A DNA stretch of 64,000 nt from Dentipellis sp. KUC8613 (taxonomy: Eukaryota; Basidiomycota; Agaricomycetes; Russulales; Hericiaceae). The DNA is taken from the NCBI GenBank assembly GCA_002286715.1, contig NSJX01000014.1:383086-447085 (forward strand), given 5' to 3'. The notes under the pieces are model-generated. The model searched no databases. It had not been told where the DNA came from and saw nothing but the letters and a program-made list of their open reading frames with translations. Of this stretch, positions 48,198 to 59,229 are shown piece by piece. Positions within the stretch are counted from its first letter, which is position 1. The number at the start of each line of letters is the position of its first letter. The position numbers and the translations under genes are program-made.

Positions 48198-48758
48198 ATG
48201 TGAGTTGAAGGCTTTTACTGTCCGCCCGGTGTCATAGTGACATTTGCTTCTACAGGACCTCTACAAACGGTGACAATGATCCCAGGCTTGGCAAAAATGA
48301 CCAGGCTTTGGGTTTGGAGGAGTTCATCTCGTGAGTTGTACTCGCACTGTCTATTCTACATTGAACTCTGTTACTGACATTGGGGCATGCTAGTCAGTAT
48401 GACTGTGACCTAGACAATGAAGACGATGTTCGAGAGGACACATACAACCTCCCGGGTAACGAAGAGGGGTGAGGGTCTGTCTAATAGTTTGGCCTGCCTG
48501 CTAATCTCAATACGCCACTTAGCGCTACGCCCGAGACGACGCCCACTTCCACCGAGTCCGTGCTCCAATTAAATCTCGAAGCGTATCTCCTTCCTAATTC
48601 TTTCATCTGACAGTCAAGCACAAGGAGTACTTGATCGCTTCAAGCCTCGGGGGCCCTCCAACCGCCCAGTTCAAAGCCCGCCACCCCAACCTCCTCAGCC
48701 AAGCTCCGTGACTTCGGGCGGGGGTACAGCTCAACCGCAGCAACCTGCGGGGCGCTAG
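48198..48758 (+). CDS. Small PRGP-tail protein C with intron-split start codon
   Basis: Third paralog, about 118 residues. In my reading the first intron (donor GTGAGT at 48200, acceptor CTACAG) splits the ATG after AT; splicing restores ATG followed by TSTNGDNDPRLGKNDQALG. Further exons give LEEFIS, QYDCDLDNEDDVREDTYNLP, NEEGATPETTPTSTESVLQL and NLEA, then QAQGVLDRFKPRGPSNRPVQ and the tail SPPPQPPQPSSVTSGGG with AQPQQPAGR, TAG at 48758. The plan is as in B: acidic middle, then RF(K/Q)PRGP, then a Pro-rich end. Here the basic GRPKPK tail is replaced by PPPQPPQP. Confidence 0.7.
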
Positions 48759-49166
48759 AATGGCATAGTCATTTAGCTTTACATTTGAGATACCCAAGCT
48801 TCTGTTTCGCGCGACGCCGCCCTTTCGACTGTAGAGATTATTTTGCGAAATTTGTTTGATTGGAGATGGATTGAACAATATGCACCCACTTGCCAACCTC
48901 ACTTGTAATGATCCTATGGATGTACACGCCAGGTCACGCATATCACTTCAGCTAAGTTGGGGCAACTGACAATATTGCTATCTGGTACAAGCGAGTGATC
49001 AGTGTCTTGCCTGGTTCCGGAGTCTATAAGTCAACAAACATAATGTATATCGGAGCGTGTGTGGGTGACTCAGAGGCGGGGGTAATCATTCAGTACAGGG
49101 TATCCAATACAAACATGAGATGTGAGCTACCGATACATTTCATCTCGATCACGAGACGTCGAGGCG
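48759..49166. other. Convergent gap, small gene C and WW paralog 2
   Basis: About 400 bp holding the two 3' flanks. No other feature seen. Confidence 0.5.
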
Positions 49167-52100
49167 TCAGACGGATGTCCTTCCAGAGCCTACATAATCC
49201 GCGTCGATATTCGGCGCAGCGTGAGTGCCCAAGCGGGAGCGTAGTTTGAGAAATTCCTGTTTCCACTGCTGCCGCAAAGGGTCGATGACTTCCTTCGTGA
49301 GTTCGAGATTCTCGTCGAAGAACTTCTTGACACCCTCGAGCCAGGGCTTGCTTTCTCTCCTCTCCGTACCAGACACGATACACCAGAGAATGAGGCTGGC
49401 CATCGCTGCGGAGACTATGGCCATGGGGATGCGGGTCGCCAGGTCTGTATTCCGGAACGATAATAGCATGATGGCAAGCAGGAACGTGACCATGCTGTGG
49501 CAACGCGTCAGAGCTATATTCGGGGTAGTGGCAATAACAAACTCACGCCCACATGAGCAGCGCATACGGGAGACTGTAGATGATTGCTAACGGCTCAAGC
49601 CCCGGGCCCGATGCAGTCCTATTATACAAGTCTTCCGACTACATGTGCGTTAGTGTGAATGCCGCCATAAATCACGGCTGATCGTTACGCACAGCTGCGC
49701 CGGTATCCGTGCGAGAAGCCGTTCTGTTTTGTCGAATCAGAAGCAGTCCGAGGACGATGCTCCCGATACTCGTGGCTATCGAGAGATAGCTGGCGATTTG
49801 CGCAGGTGAGTTGAGTAGGGTATTGTTGTCCTGCAAGATCATGACGCTGGGTATCGCGAGGAACGCCACATTTGCGTTCAATAGAATAGTTGACTGGACG
49901 AGGGGTCTTCAATTTGTACGCCAATCGGGCGAATATTTTGCTACTTACAAACACTACAAATTCGTTCCATTCGTTCTGGAGTTTCTTGATAAATCTGCCC
50001 CATGTCTTATCGTGAAGTTGAAAGTCAACGTATATCTGTTCCAGGTCCCGCAAGTGCGCTTCTGGCGCCCAGAAGAGCAGAGGCGATAGTGCCGTGATTA
50101 AGAACGTTCGTTGAGGCTTGGTTCCATGAATGCTCTGTTCTCTTGATAGACGAGCTCCCCGTTGCCCATGGAAATTGACATACTTCCAGTAGTCTGCACG
50201 AGGCATCATTAGTAAAATTTTCAACTTGAAAATGTGTTCATGCTCACAGAAGAAGTTCATAAGCCGAGCTGCAAAACGCGTGAGTACCGGCTATGATCCA
50301 AGGGTATCGGGACTTACCCAGGCCAGCAATAATGGTAACGTTGCCTGGGCCAGTTACAGCTGAAGGAAAGTAATCAGGTTTCAAAGAGATTCTTATATCT
50401 TCTGCACAAGCCTCACCCTGACTTCGTTTGACGAGAGTAGCCATTTGCAGGAACTGCTTCGCGTCGTACATTACTGTCGAATTGGGAGAGGTCATGTCGT
50501 CTATTCGGACGTTGGATTAGACACTCGAGCTATATGAGCCTGGACACGTTACTTACCAATTGCACTATGTATGCAAATCGCGAGTAGTTCGTCCTGGAGT
50601 TTCATTGGAATTTCTTGTGGGCCCTCAGGATACATCATCCAATGTTCCCTTGAATATACCATTGTGATTATCATCATGATGCTTCTTGTGCGGTGTCTCG
50701 TCAAACTATGACTCACCAGTAGTTCGACTCGATAGCGAGTTCTGTCAAAGTAGTTATATCATGTTCCAGCTGAACAGTGAAAAAAACATACTGAGATGAG
50801 CCATTGACGTAACTCCCTTGAGTTCGTATGTCAGGAAGTCGCAGTCGTAGTCTTCTATCCAAAACATACTGCGCGTCTCGTGTTCAATGCAATAATAGCG
50901 CCAGTTCATTTCCCCATCTTCACCAGGGGCGATCTCCATTACTCGATCACAGGAAGCGGACGGCCAACTTCCGTGCAGAGCTAGCACAAGATCGTCCAGA
51001 TAGTCAATGAAGCATTCTAGTTCTTCACGTGTCGTCGCATCATACATGTAGTTGTCCGTAAAGACGCGCTAAAAGATGTTCGAAAGTGAGCGATGCGTCC
51101 AGAATATTCATGATCGACGCACCTTTTGCCTGTGATAAAAGTACAATGCACCTTCTGGGTGCGACACAGCCGTCCATTCGCCGCAGCCGCCTTCTTCCGT
51201 GCTTCAGACAAGTTTTCAATAATACTGCCTCTGCCTGAATGCAAGTGGATACGCACTGCGGGAAATAAATCGTCATCGCGGGGACAATACTGATATTATC
51301 CTGACCCGGGCTGTACACGCAATTAGGAATGAGACAGTGCTGCATTGAATTCGGAAATTTTTTGACTGACACGATGTAGTCATTGGCATAGCGGGACACG
51401 TCCGTGACTATTATTTGCTTGACGCGCCGACCGGGAAGTAATTCGGGACGCTGCGCCTCGGCAGCCGGCTCCATAGTCGAAGACGCTTCAGAAGGGGGAT
51501 CGACGTTCACCTCAACCACAGAATTGGACGTGCTCATATCAGAATACGGAGTGCGGCTCCCCGAGCCGGGTAAGAGTACACTGTTGGGACGTAGAAGAGA
51601 CCCAGGTCGAGCAGGAGAAGCAGGGCGGGAAGGACGAGGAGATCCAGGACGGGCAGGAGAGCTGCGACGGGATGCGGAGAGAGGCGGCCGGGGACGAGAT
51701 GTGACAACAAAGTCTCGGGATGCTGTAGAAGGTCGACGCGGACGGGGTCTAGCTCGTTCCGCATTTCGTCTCGCCATTTGCAACAAACGCGCGTCAGCCT
51801 GAAGAACGGAAAGGCGATGACTGGCGATGCTGAGATTGTCCGCACTGTGATTGGTCCTTGCACGTCTGTAGTCCAGATATGATGTGGACCCCGTCTCGCT
51901 CACAAATGAGTAAGGTCGGGGACCATCCGAGGGTAGAGCCGCCGAAGCAGGTCGGGTAATTGGTCCGGAGGCCATAGGACGCAACTGTATGTTGGGCTGG
52001 CTAGCATTCGCGGGTAGGAAGCTTGCTGAGATGACAACTTCCTTCTCGCTAGATGCTACGGTTGATGTTGTGTTCGGAAGACCTCGGCTCGTGTCCTGTG

Positions 52101-52260
52101 GCTGTTTGCGGCCTTGAGACCAAATCCTCGAAAGCTGGAACCGACGGCGGATTAGGGTCCATAGAAGAACCCATGCCTGCTTGAAGTCGTGGGCAAAGCG
52201 ACCATTGATTGCTCGGATCCTATGCAGTAATGTCAGGAACAGACGAGCGAGGGAATGCAT
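49167..52260 (-). CDS. WW-like domain membrane protein, paralog 2
   Basis: Longer paralog of the gene at 42492-44529. The start at 52260 gives MHSLARLFLTLLHRIRAIN. An N-terminal disordered region of about 250 residues is rich in Ser, Arg and Pro (RSSPARPGSPRPSRPASPA). Then LPGRRVKQIIVTDVSRYAND leads to the WW-like core GEWTAVSHPEGALYFYHRQK, VFTDNYMYDATTREELECFI, WRYYCIEHETRSMFWIEDYD and LKGVTSMAHLS. Downstream exons read VMYDAKQFLQMATLVKRSQG, KYVNFHGQRGARLSREQSI, HLRDLEQIYVDFQ and QNEWNEF. Membrane helices follow (ASYLSIATSIGSIVLGLLL, MVTFLLAIMLL, MAIVSAAMASLILWCIV). The tail ends DADYVGSGRTSV. The second WW tryptophan is absent, so ligand binding is not assured. Confidence 0.8.
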
Positions 52261-52989
52261 ACAGCAAGTAGCCCAGGGTAGCTTAGAGGTGGAGGCGCGA
52301 ACCAGAGCTTTGAACGCTGCTGAGGGGCGCTAAACGCATGGCGATTGACGTCTGATATAAGTCAGGTATTAAATCCTAGGACGCTGATGGAAGGGCGCCT
52401 CGTGGTCGTCGTGGTAAATACTCGTGCGAAACATTCGAACCGGCGGCCAATGTCGAGTTTTTGTCATCCACATCGCTGACGAGGAACCAGCTGCACAACA
52501 AGAGGCTTGGTGTATTGTTAATCTTTCTGTAGAGACAGCGAGTTCTGAGCTCATGAGAAGTCAAGTGAATTGAACTCGAATTTTCGCTTAGACTTTGGGG
52601 TATGGTTCAAGTAGAGAAGGGACGCGTTTGACAAATTCCAGACTTGTGCCACAGCTCCGCCTCGGCGTATTGTGGCTGTACTTCGACAAAGAAATCTCGA
52701 AGCCAGCTCGAGGCTATGAATTCAGCTCTAGCTATAAGGCCCTAATAAGTACGACTGTACAGGATTCTCCTGTGCTACGAAGCGGCGTTTGACCCAAAGC
52801 TCTAGAACACCATGTTCTCGTAGCAGTTGCAGTGCGCCGGCATCGTGTCGTCCCGATTTGCTTCTGTGCGCATTGTGTCGAGCTTCAAACATCGAAGAAA
52901 AGACAAGCGTAGCGGCAGAATTTCAATTACACGGACTGTAAGAGCTAGAAACAACAATATGAGAAAGAATTGGATCGTTCAATCTACTG
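52261..52989. other. Intergenic, WW paralog 2 promoter side
   Basis: About 730 bp. Short frames only. No RNA gene or repeat seen. Confidence 0.45.
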
Positions 52990-53844
52990 CTAGCCTCCGC
53001 GCTTTTGCGTCGGTCGAGGAGACCATGCTTCCGGCTGCCAGTCTTTATCCTTATTGACTGCAGGAAGCTTTGAACCGCGTCGGGGAGTGGCAAATTGCGG
53101 GAGTAAATTCTGGTTCGTCTGTGGCTCCAGAACTGTTGGTGACATAGAAGTGGGACCTTCCGCGCTGGATGAAGGGTTAGATATTGACGTATTTATATCA
53201 GATGTAGGCGTTGCATTGCCAGAGGCAATGGCAGCGCGTTCTTCCTGAACACGGGCATCAATGGCAGCCGCATTTGCAAGGACTCGACGCTGTCGCGCAG
53301 CGTCCAGTCGGAGTTCCTGAGGTGAACATGTGAGCGCATGTCATGGGTTATATATCGACAGCGAACGGACCTCGAGGGACGGAGGATGATGCCGTGTATG
53401 TGTCAACCATGAAGTCCATTGCACTAGATCGGGGATTGACATCAACCTTCGTGAGCGAAGACAGTGTAGTGGGGATTCCTTGCAGTGTGCGTACCTGGTA
53501 TACGCCTTGAACCCGACACGTATGACCACACGTCTTCATAGTTTTTGTACTTGACACGTCGCTTAGTCCTTCTGGGATCTAAGTACGGATTGTCTGAGAG
53601 ACACTCGATAACTCTAAATATGCGGAGCATACGCACCATCGGTCGAACTAGCATACTCATAGTATTTATTGCCTGTAAAAGATATGAATCTCAATTAGAA
53701 TGGTTCATATTGAAGAATGGTGCACCTTCGAGGTCCTTGCCAACAAAACCGGTCTTCAAGAAACTCAGTATCTTCCGAACAGTGAGTGCCAAGTGGATGT
53801 GATCCTACCGGACGTCTTAGTGTTTGCCATAGCCTTCGTAGCAT
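52990..53844 (-). CDS. NDUFAF2: NDUFAF2/mimitin-like complex I assembly factor
   Basis: Homolog of the mitochondrial complex I assembly factor NDUFAF2 (B17.2L). The start at 53844 gives MLRRLWQTLRRP. An intron (GTAGGA...TTGAAG) leads to TGFVGKDLEG, then NKYYEYASSTD, then DPRRTKRRVKYKNYEDVWSY with VSGSRRIP, VQWTSWLTHTRHHPPSLE and ELRLDAARQRRVLANAAAID. The C-terminus is a Ser/Pro-rich tail with KDKDWQPEAWSPRPTQKRGG, TAG at 52990. All family landmarks are present in order. Its presence implies a conventional complex I. Five or more short introns. Confidence 0.9.
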
Positions 53845-54825
53845 CGACATTCTTGTGGACGTCAGGGCGCTTGCCAGTGTGCCACTCTATTTCAGTGATT
53901 TAAATGAAAAGAGAGGACGTAAATGGGCGAATAATCGTCGGATGCAAGTAAGCACTAACTGCGAGCCAGTGTGGGTTTATCGTCGGCGCGCGCCCAGTCA
54001 CACTTGCAGTGACAACCATCACACAGTGACACAGTGACCCCTCGAGCTCCGTTCGGAAATTGCGCCTTTCTGAAGTCCCCCCGCTTGGCAGCTGGCCCTT
54101 ACTTCATGAAAGTATCGGTGCGTTATCTGCCCATGGAGCCCGCGCTCGTTGTATGGTAAGACACTCTAACTTCACTTGTCGGCTTTTCGTTCCTGCTGAT
54201 ACGTATCGCCATCTCAGCAGCTCATGGAGGTAGGGTTTATCGCGGGCAGACGCCACGCATCTTGCATGTATTGTTTATGTTCGAACACGAACAAAAAGCC
54301 CTATAATTCTCTCAACTATGGCTAGCTATACCCAAGAAGAGAAGGATCGCCAACGCTCTCCCGGAAACATGAGCACACAAGGTTAACACTGTAAAGCGAT
54401 ACCCTACGCATTTCGACAGACTCGGCCTGCAGACCCGGGGTCAGGATCCAGCAAATGTCATCTGAGCCTAGGCCACGCGTATTCACGTCGACAAGTATGC
54501 TGTTACAACAGCTTCGTGTTGTTTCTCTTAGGAGAGGTACCCTCATACTCGGATGAGTAGCATACGAGCCCTAGGTGCTTTGTTGAATGCTTTGTTGACA
54601 TGCCTTAGGCTTTCGTAGATGCCGTCCCGATAAATGCGCAGACAACTGTAGGGAGATTATGCTGGTAGTGGAGGGTCCATGTCGTTGTTGGGTCCCGAGG
54701 AGAGAGATTCATATAAATCAAGGCCCTACTTATCGGAGGAACTACCGGGGGTATGTTTTAGTTGCGAGTCGGTAGATGATTGACGAATTTCAGGGACAGG
54801 TCACTTGTATAGCGGTTGTGATAGG
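53845..54825. other. Intergenic stretch
   Basis: About 1 kb. Only short frames are seen on either strand and no domain is recognised. A TATA-like CATATAAATC is near 54711, in front of the tyrosinase relic. Confidence 0.4.
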
Positions 54826-54970
54826 CCGCGCACGGTCGTTCGAGGTGATTGTCGTCGCTAAACGCCTTCCTTCAAACCTAGGCGAGATGCGCCCTGGAGT
54901 CCCTATGTTACAAACATGGACTACCAACACGATATCACCCATGGGTGTCAGGCGGTTCTCGCCACGCTGA
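54826..54970 (+). pseudogene. Relic of a tyrosinase 3' end
   Basis: The last 140 bp of the intact tyrosinase (58790-58928) have a diverged counterpart here. ATCACCCATGGGTGTCAGG at 54938 matches GTCACCCATGGGCGTCAGG at the intact stop region, followed by CGGTTCTCGCCACGCTGA against CGGCTCTCGCCATGCCTAA. In translation, SFEVIVVAK and GEMRPGVP match SLEVTVIAT and GEVFPVP. No copper-binding exon was found upstream, so it is a fragment of a lost duplicate about 1.8 kb before the intact gene. Confidence 0.7.
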
Positions 54971-55474
54971 AGCGTCTCATCAGGGAGTTTCTGAAGTGTC
55001 GCATCGTGCAAAGTCTGACGTCGTCTCTGGAGCATCATGGGGCGGTGGGTCATCGGCTCGTGGCAGCGCACCGTCGTTATACATGCACATGATCGCCCAT
55101 TGCGACGCGAGAATCAGTGCTTCAACGCATCGACTAGCTCAAACCAAACACCCATGCTCATGACAGGCTTTGTCTTTCTGCGTTCTTGAACGAAGGCGAA
55201 GTGCAGCCAAGCCTTGACCACAGATATCGCGCCTTTGTTCTGTCATGTTACCTCGCCGCACCTAACAGAGTCCAATCATCGCATGTCGGGTGTTCATTGT
55301 GTGGAGTTGCATTACATGTTGCACGTGGAGCGCAGTATACCCCCTTGACCTCTGATCAGAAACTACCTGCTGGCTTCTTATTGTATGCCATCTTTCCCTC
55401 CCTTTCTGTGCATCTAATCACTTTTATCAGGAAGAGTATAATGTCGGCATCTTGCGAATGACGGTTCGGTTCCA
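54971..55474. other. Flank of tyrosinase relic
   Basis: About 500 bp. It may extend the old duplication (GTATACCCCCTTGA near 55336 resembles GTATGCCCCCTTGT downstream of the intact gene). No coding feature supported. Confidence 0.35.
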
Positions 55475-56145
55475 TGATCCTGGTCTGTAACGACAGTCAA
55501 TACCACTCCCACTGGTCCTGTTGACTTTCTACCCTCGGAATCAGCCGCTTCGGAGTACCAACTCTGCCGCACGCGACACTCCGAAACCGCTCTCCCCACA
55601 TATTACCGCTGGCACCGGTCACGGTGGCAGTCCACAACCTGCAAGGTCGCTTTGGAATACAGTCTAACTCGCTTTGCGCCAACCGTCCTCAGAAATGCCG
55701 AGCATCTGCATTTAGACCTCCGGCTGGTGGAATTGGCCGAGGGCGTTTCTACTCGCCAGGCGCAGAGGATCCTTCACTCAACTCGACCGTATGTGAAACA
55801 CTGCGATCTTCTTGCATTCTTAGCTTTCCCAAGACGGAGAAAACATGCGGGCCTTACAATTGAACTCCAATTCGTCATTCATGCGGCGGCGCAATGATCT
55901 GTTGAAGTGGCTGGTGATTGAGGTAAGTGTGCTCTTTGGATACGTTTATATGTCACGTTCCGCGATGGTATGCTGAATTCCATTTCATAGACGAGCCAAT
56001 GTGGCCAGCCTTCGGAGAGCCGGCACATGTGCCTCAGAAACGCCGTCCACGTACTCGTAAACCCACCAGTTGCGCACCCTGAAATCATTGAGCATCTGTC
56101 ATTCTGTCATCCATTTGAGGCGTCTACACGAGCGTTACGGTGAAA
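55475..56145 (+). pseudogene. Decayed or partial gene, unknown function
   Basis: An open frame runs from about 55475 to 55897 without an internal ATG (PVDFLPSESAASEYQLCRTR; RFAPTVLRNAEHLHLDLRLV). It then needs a frame change to reach MRRRNDLLKWLVIE. A strong intron follows (GTAAGT at 55922, acceptor CATAG near 55990), and an exon TSQCGQPSESRHMCLRNAVH, VLVNPPVAHPEIIEHLSFCH ends at 56145. The leucine pattern is F-box/LRR-like at best. The lost start and frame change suggest a pseudogene. Sequencing error or an unseen intron is the alternative. Confidence 0.35.
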
Positions 56146-56734
56146 ACCGCAAACTTACTTTCAGCGCCTTTGTCAATTACGTGCGGTGACTTGATCCTTT
56201 GACGTCGTTTCTTGGAGTTAGGCGGCCATCGGACTGCGCACGTTTCACATCTTCGAGCGAGGCGCTCATCTTCGGCGCGCGAAGACGCGAAAACTTTGTC
56301 ATAATAATGTAGGTGCGGTATAGTGACTACCTTTCACGTCGGCGCATTAAAATGTAGCCAGCCAAGCCCGTCCACGAGGATAAATCAGGAGGAGATTGTT
56401 GACAGCTATGTGATTCTATTACGAGGAATAGTATCTTCTTCATTCTTTGCGTCACGGATCGAAAGCCATTCACCCTCATCCATCTGATGAAGGAGACGCC
56501 AGTTAAGTCACCACAGCCCCTCTTGACGCATGGGGCGTCCAGTGAGTTGCGGCATTAGTGCTTGTCCGCAGAGGGCTGAAACCTTTCTTGATTCAGGTGA
56601 CTGCGGGGTATGTTCTCCGGGGGTGGCTTGTTTACATCGCCTGTGTAGTTGGATCTAGCGCATAAATAGGAGGGAAGCGGGGAAATTAGCGCAACACAAC
56701 TCTTCTACCCCTTTCTACGCCTACTATACAAGAG
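56146..56734. promoter_or_regulatory. Upstream region of tyrosinase
   Basis: About 590 bp with no gene. A TATA-like CATAAATAGG lies at 56661-56670, 65 bp before the ATG at 56735. Confidence 0.5.
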
Positions 56735-58928
56735 ATGTCTCGTTTCGTTATCACTGGCGCCGTCGGTGGATCCACCGCTGGAGCACTTGCACCCAACCGT
56801 CTCGAGATCAACGACTTCGTCAAGATTGAAGATCAGTTCTCTCTCTATGTCCAAGCTCTACGTGAGTATTGAAGGCATATTCTACGGCGACGTTTTTACT
56901 AAATCTATCTCAGAGGCGATTTCCACTGAATCGCAGAACGATTTGACGTCGTTCTTCCAGATCGGTGGCATCCACGGGTTACCCTATGTCTCTTGGGATG
57001 GCTCCGGACAAAAGCCTGTTTCGACTGAAGGGTGGGAGGGCTATTGCACTCACGGCTCCGTTCTCTTCCCGACGTGGCACAGGCCGTACATGATGCTTTA
57101 CGAGGTATCTATCCTTTCACTTTTGCTTTGCGCGGCGTTGATGCAGCCCAAATCACAGCAAGTGCTTCAGAGCCATGCGAAGGACATCGCAGCTAAATAC
57201 ACTGTCGACAAGGACCGCTGGAGCAAGGCCGCCGCCAACCTCCGCCAGCCTTACTGGGATTGGGCCAGCAACACCATCCCCCCTCCCGAAGTCATTTCTT
57301 TGCAGCAGGTCACAATCACCACCTTCAATGGTAGCAAGGTCAAGGTTGACAATCCGTTGGTTCGCTACAAATTCCACCCAATCGATCCGTCGTTCCCTCA
57401 GCCATACAGCAATTGGCCAACGACACTGAGGCACGCAACGAGCAATGACGCTAATGCGAAGGACAATGTTGACGAGCTGAAGAGGTACATCATCATTGAT
57501 TTGAGATCACTTGTCTCAAGTTCTAATGCACTTCTTCTCTAGAACGCTGGCTAGCGTGCAGTCGGATGTCACATCGAAGATCTACAACCTCCTGACGAGA
57601 GTCCACACTTGGCCCGCGTTCAGCAACCACACGCCTGGCGACGGCGGAAGCTCTAGTAACAGTCTGGAGGCCATTCACGATGGCATTCATGTCGATGTCG
57701 GCGGAAATGGGCAGATGTCAGATCCATCGGTTGCAGGTACGTATAAATCGAGCCGCATTCATCCATCTAGCGTTTATATAAAGCGACCGCCTAGGCTTTG
57801 ATCCTATCTTTTTCCTCCACCACGCAAACGTCGACAGGATGCTGTCTCTCTGGGCCGCTCTGAACCCTAACGTATGGGTCACGTCCGGCCCCGCTGAAGA
57901 CGGAACATGGACGATTCCGCCTACAGCCACAATCGACAAAAACACATGTGCGTCACGCTCATATTTCAACGTCATGCCTGCATTCCCCGCTAATTATAAC
58001 CCGTCTGGACATCTACAGCCCTCACACCGTTCTGGGACAAACCCACCGGGTACTGGCCGTCCTCCGCAGTCGAAATGACAGGGAAACTTGGCTACACCTA
58101 CCCTGAGTTCAACGGATTGGACATGGGGAACCCGAACGCTGTTAAGGCTGCACTTGCCCAGATCGTCAACAAGCTTTACGGCGGCCCAAGCACCAATCGG
58201 TTCGTCTCCCTCGCGGCCCAAGCTCCCGCGCGGGGTGCTGCTGCAGGCCAATCCCAAAGCCTCGGCCAGCAACCCAAGGCTGGCGCCCAAGCTCTTGCGA
58301 ATGCGGCTCCTGCGCAGCTCGTGGGTCAAGCAGGCGCCTCGAACCCACAGACGGCGTCAGTTCAGTCCTTCGGCTCCAGCGCAAACGTCATCTGGGAATG
58401 GACCGCGCGCATTCACATCGAGCAGTACGCCATCGGTGGCAGTTTCTCCGTGCTGCTCTTCCTTGGCAATGTGCCTTCCAACCCGGATGAGTGGCGCACC
58501 AGCCCTAACTTCGTCGGTGCGCACCATGCGTTCGTGAATAGCGTGCCGGCGCACTGCGCAAACTGCCGCAGGCAGGGTGGACTCGTGGTCGAGGGTTTCG
58601 TGCATCTCAACGAGGGGATCGCGCGGCTCTCAGGGCTGGGCTCGTTGGAGCCGGATGTCGTGAAGCCTTATTTGACGAAGGAGCTGCATTGGGTTGTGCA
58701 GAAGGTGCGTTTTGGCCGTAATCCGTGCGGACATGTGTTGATGAGAGTCCATGCAAATTTTAGGTCGACGGCACATCTGTTCCACTGGCGGATGTTCCGT
58801 CGCTGGAAGTCACGGTGATTGCTACACCACTCTCCTTGGAGCCAGGCGAGGTGTTCCCCGTCCCCGGAGATGCAGTTCATCATCATGATGTCACCCATGG
58901 GCGTCAGGGCGGCTCTCGCCATGCCTAA
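56735..58928 (+). CDS. Tyrosinase (polyphenol oxidase)
   Basis: Type 3 copper oxidase that hydroxylates phenols and oxidises o-diphenols to quinones, feeding melanin formation. The start gives [20 protein letters not shown], without a signal peptide, as in agaricomycete enzymes. CuA ligands are in [13 protein letters not shown] and [20 protein letters not shown], with the thioether Cys two residues before His. CuB ligands are in [14 protein letters not shown] and [15 protein letters not shown]. The core ends with the GYTYPEF tyrosine motif. An Ala/Gln-rich linker ([20 protein letters not shown]) leads to the C-terminal lid domain ([20 protein letters not shown]), which keeps such enzymes latent until cleaved. 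The end is [11 protein letters not shown]. About seven introns. Nothing essential is missing. Confidence 0.96.
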
Positions 58929-59229
58929 GTGCTAGGTCCTCTAGCGTCTCGAGCAGAATAACATGCGCCAGTTGTGTACGACTAGTATCCTCGGTGTTTG
59001 GCCTTGTTTACGTGTCATGTTTGAACCGTGTTGTATGTTTGCTGTATGCCCCCTTGTAATTTTACTGCCCAACGCTTCTTCCCCATGTATGTACTTTCCG
59101 TGCAGAAATCTAGCAGCTATAGCGCCCCAGTACTGCGAAGTGAGAGAGAAAAAATTGATCTCACAATTTCAAGGTCATCTCAGGGAAAGAAAAGGCATCA
59201 CAGTTGATCACAAAGCTGCTGAAGTACAA
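58929..59229. other. Convergent gap, tyrosinase and RPN3
   Basis: 3' flanks of both genes, T-rich near 59030-59060. No other feature. Confidence 0.5.

Noticed and set aside
45085..48758. Mating pheromone precursors or RiPP precursors for the three small genes
   Set aside because: No C-terminal CaaX box, no signal peptide, no repeated Kex2-bounded core, and no pheromone receptor or UstYa-like gene nearby.
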